A stretch of DNA of 64,000 nt from Absidia repens (lineage: Eukaryota; Mucoromycota; Mucoromycetes; Mucorales; Cunninghamellaceae). The translations under genes and the position numbers were made by a program. The DNA is taken from NCBI GenBank assembly GCA_002105175.1, contig MCGE01000007.1, positions 806,001 through 870,000 of the forward strand. The letters run 5' to 3'. Below the pieces are notes generated by a model that worked only from the letters and a program-made list of their open reading frames with translations, had not been told where the DNA came from and made no database searches. Below are positions 62,781 through 64,000 of this stretch, piece after piece (position 1 is the first letter of the stretch; the number at the start of each line of letters is the position of its first letter).

Positions 62781-63673
62781 CTTTTAGTTATTCGAGTCTG
62801 TGTCCATGATTATACAGTAGAGCGATGATCAAATCGGTTTAGAACTTTTTTTTTATATGTATTAGAACAATGAAAATCTAGATCAATGCATTTTCTGTCA
62901 GATTTTGCTAATCTCACCTTGGCAGTGATATGATTGAAGCAAGGGATTCGTGTTTACTATATTTATGATAGTCTCCAGGTGGAATCGACGGACCTGGATC
63001 TTTTTTTCTTAGTTTTTTTATTTTGTCTCCTTTTTTATATTTATCATTACTATGACGGGGGCCATCATCATTCACTACTATATACTATTTTCTTCTCCAT
63101 TGTAATGTGCAGTACTGTTGTAGGAGGTGTTCCAATGTTTATACTATTCCATAATGCTCTTCGGTATATTTTAACGCCGTACAATATCAGTTGTATTCAC
63201 TTTGAAACACACGGTGTTTTCTTTTCATCGTGATCCTCCATGCCCTCCCCCTCCCAGAAAAAAAGACCCCAGGCAGGAAAATCATCATGAATCCATGCGA
63301 AGAAGAAAGGGATCATCGAAGGAGACAAAAAAGATATATGACATAGGTATATATTTACTTTTGTCCTCGAAGCTGGTATCATCTTACTGTCTCCTTTTGT
63401 TGATCTAATCATACTCCCATTTTTTTTTTCCAGTTCTCGTTTCTTACGCTCACAAGACATGTTGAGTCCTCCTTGAAACTCATTCAAAAAGCAAAAAGAG
63501 TAGAGTCAAACGGTTTGTTGACCAGGTCTCCTTTTTTCCTGAATCCTTTCCCATTGACTTTGAGAAAGATATAAATTTCAGGCATCGTTTTTTTAAATTT
63601 TTTCATCTTCCATTTTTTTTTTCTTTTTTTCATATCGTATCCATTAATTTATCTCTACATTATTACAAACGTT
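62297..63673. other. Intergenic region upstream of the defensin-like gene
   Basis: T/C-rich 3' flank of the arrestin gene, a T tract of about 39 bases (62742-62780), and then the upstream region of the peptide gene with a pyrimidine-rich leader (63580-63655). No other gene seen. Confidence 0.5.
63570..63576 (+). promoter_or_regulatory. TATA box of the defensin-like peptide gene
   Basis: TATAAAT, about 98-104 bases upstream of the ATG, followed by a long T/C-rich leader. Confidence 0.45.
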
Positions 63674-63910
63674 ATGGTCGCTTATAAATTTGTATTCCTT
63701 GCTTTGGGTGTTATCGGTATGACTTCAACCGCCTCAGGTGCCAGTATATCCCGCGTACATCTCGCCAATCCTTTAACCAAACGAGAATGTAACCTCGAAT
63801 GCCATGGGCCGCTTGAGGATTGTGAAAGTCGGTGTAATGACTCAAAAGTAAATAAAGTGTTGGTCAGTGTATGTTACAAAAATACTTGCTATTGTGGCTA
63901 CTCTCCTTAA
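63674..63910 (+). CDS. Secreted cysteine-rich prepro-peptide, defensin-like (CS-alpha/beta spacing)
   Basis: Single exon, 78 residues. Residues 1-22 or so form a signal peptide (MVAYKFVFLALGVIGMTSTA). A short propeptide (SISRVHLANPLT) ends in a dibasic KR, a Kex2-type site, leaving a mature peptide of about 41 residues that begins ECNLECHGPLEDCESRC and ends NTCYCGYSP. The mature part has seven cysteines. Six of them have the spacing C-x6-C-x3-C-x12-C-x4-C-x-C; the CxxxC and CxC pairs are the hallmark of cysteine-stabilised alpha-beta defensins. The extra N-terminal cysteine makes the number odd. Function (antimicrobial, signalling or effector) is inference from architecture. It could also be another class of small knottin-like secreted peptide. 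Confidence 0.75.
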   Translation: MVAYKFVFLALGVIGMTSTASGASISRVHLANPLTKRECNLECHGPLEDCESRCNDSKVNKVLVSVCYKNTCYCGYSP

Positions 63911-64000
63911 AAAAATCCTCCTCCTCCCCTTTTTACTTTGGTCAAAAGAAACATTCCATCTTCCTATCAGTTTTTTTTTTTTTTTTCTTCCTTCCCGTTT

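Overview
The window is nuclear DNA from a filamentous fungus, most likely an early-diverging Mucoromycota (Mucorales-type) species; genus cannot be told from sequence alone. The evidence is dense short introns (mostly GTAAGT donors and TAG acceptors), A/T-rich intergenic DNA full of long homopolymers, a class IV chitin synthase, a neutral trehalase with an N-terminal PKA site, a GH18 chitinase, a fungal DUF1748 protein and fungal homeodomain proteins. There is no sign of bacterial, viral or organellar sequence, no CRISPR array, and no tRNA or rRNA gene that I can support.

Layout from left to right: L-threonine aldolase (partial, -); PQ-loop vacuolar/lysosomal transporter (+); large type II membrane glycosyltransferase-like protein (+); pyruvate dehydrogenase E1 alpha (+); repeat copy A; class IV chitin synthase (-); homeobox gene 1 (+); CTNNBL1 spliceosome-associated protein (+); repeat copy B; neutral trehalase (-); CSR1-like Sec14 lipid-transfer protein (+); GH18 chitinase (-); RRP36 (-) divergent from a DUF1748 protein (+); NSE1 of the SMC5/6 complex (-); ACF1/ITC1-like ISWI subunit (-); repeat copy C; homeobox gene 2 (-); repeat copies D and E as an inverted pair; small secreted cysteine protein (-); RAD26/CSB-type SNF2 ATPase with 19 exons (+); repeat copy F; alpha-arrestin with two PPxY motifs (+); and a secreted defensin-like cysteine peptide (+). 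For the complete genes I derived exon structures by hand; exon lengths sum to whole codons in each. The only uncertain junction is the first donor of the glycosyltransferase gene.

The genes are mostly unrelated housekeeping and cell-wall functions: wall synthesis and turnover (chitin synthase, chitinase, glycosyltransferase), carbon metabolism (PDH E1 alpha, trehalase), chromatin and DNA repair (ITC1-like, NSE1, RAD26), RNA and ribosome biogenesis (CTNNBL1, RRP36), transport and trafficking (PQ-loop, Sec14, arrestin). They do not form one pathway or cluster.

The most unusual content is (1) a family of six diverged, collinear dispersed repeats, absent from coding sequence. On their sense strand they begin with a conserved E-box/GC-box-like segment and carry several AATAAA signals in internal sub-repeats. 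One copy (D) ends in a 12-A tail 23 bases after AATAAA, as a retroposed polyadenylated transcript would. (2) A 78-residue prepro-peptide at the right edge has a dibasic KR site and a cysteine-stabilised alpha-beta type spacing with a seventh, odd cysteine.
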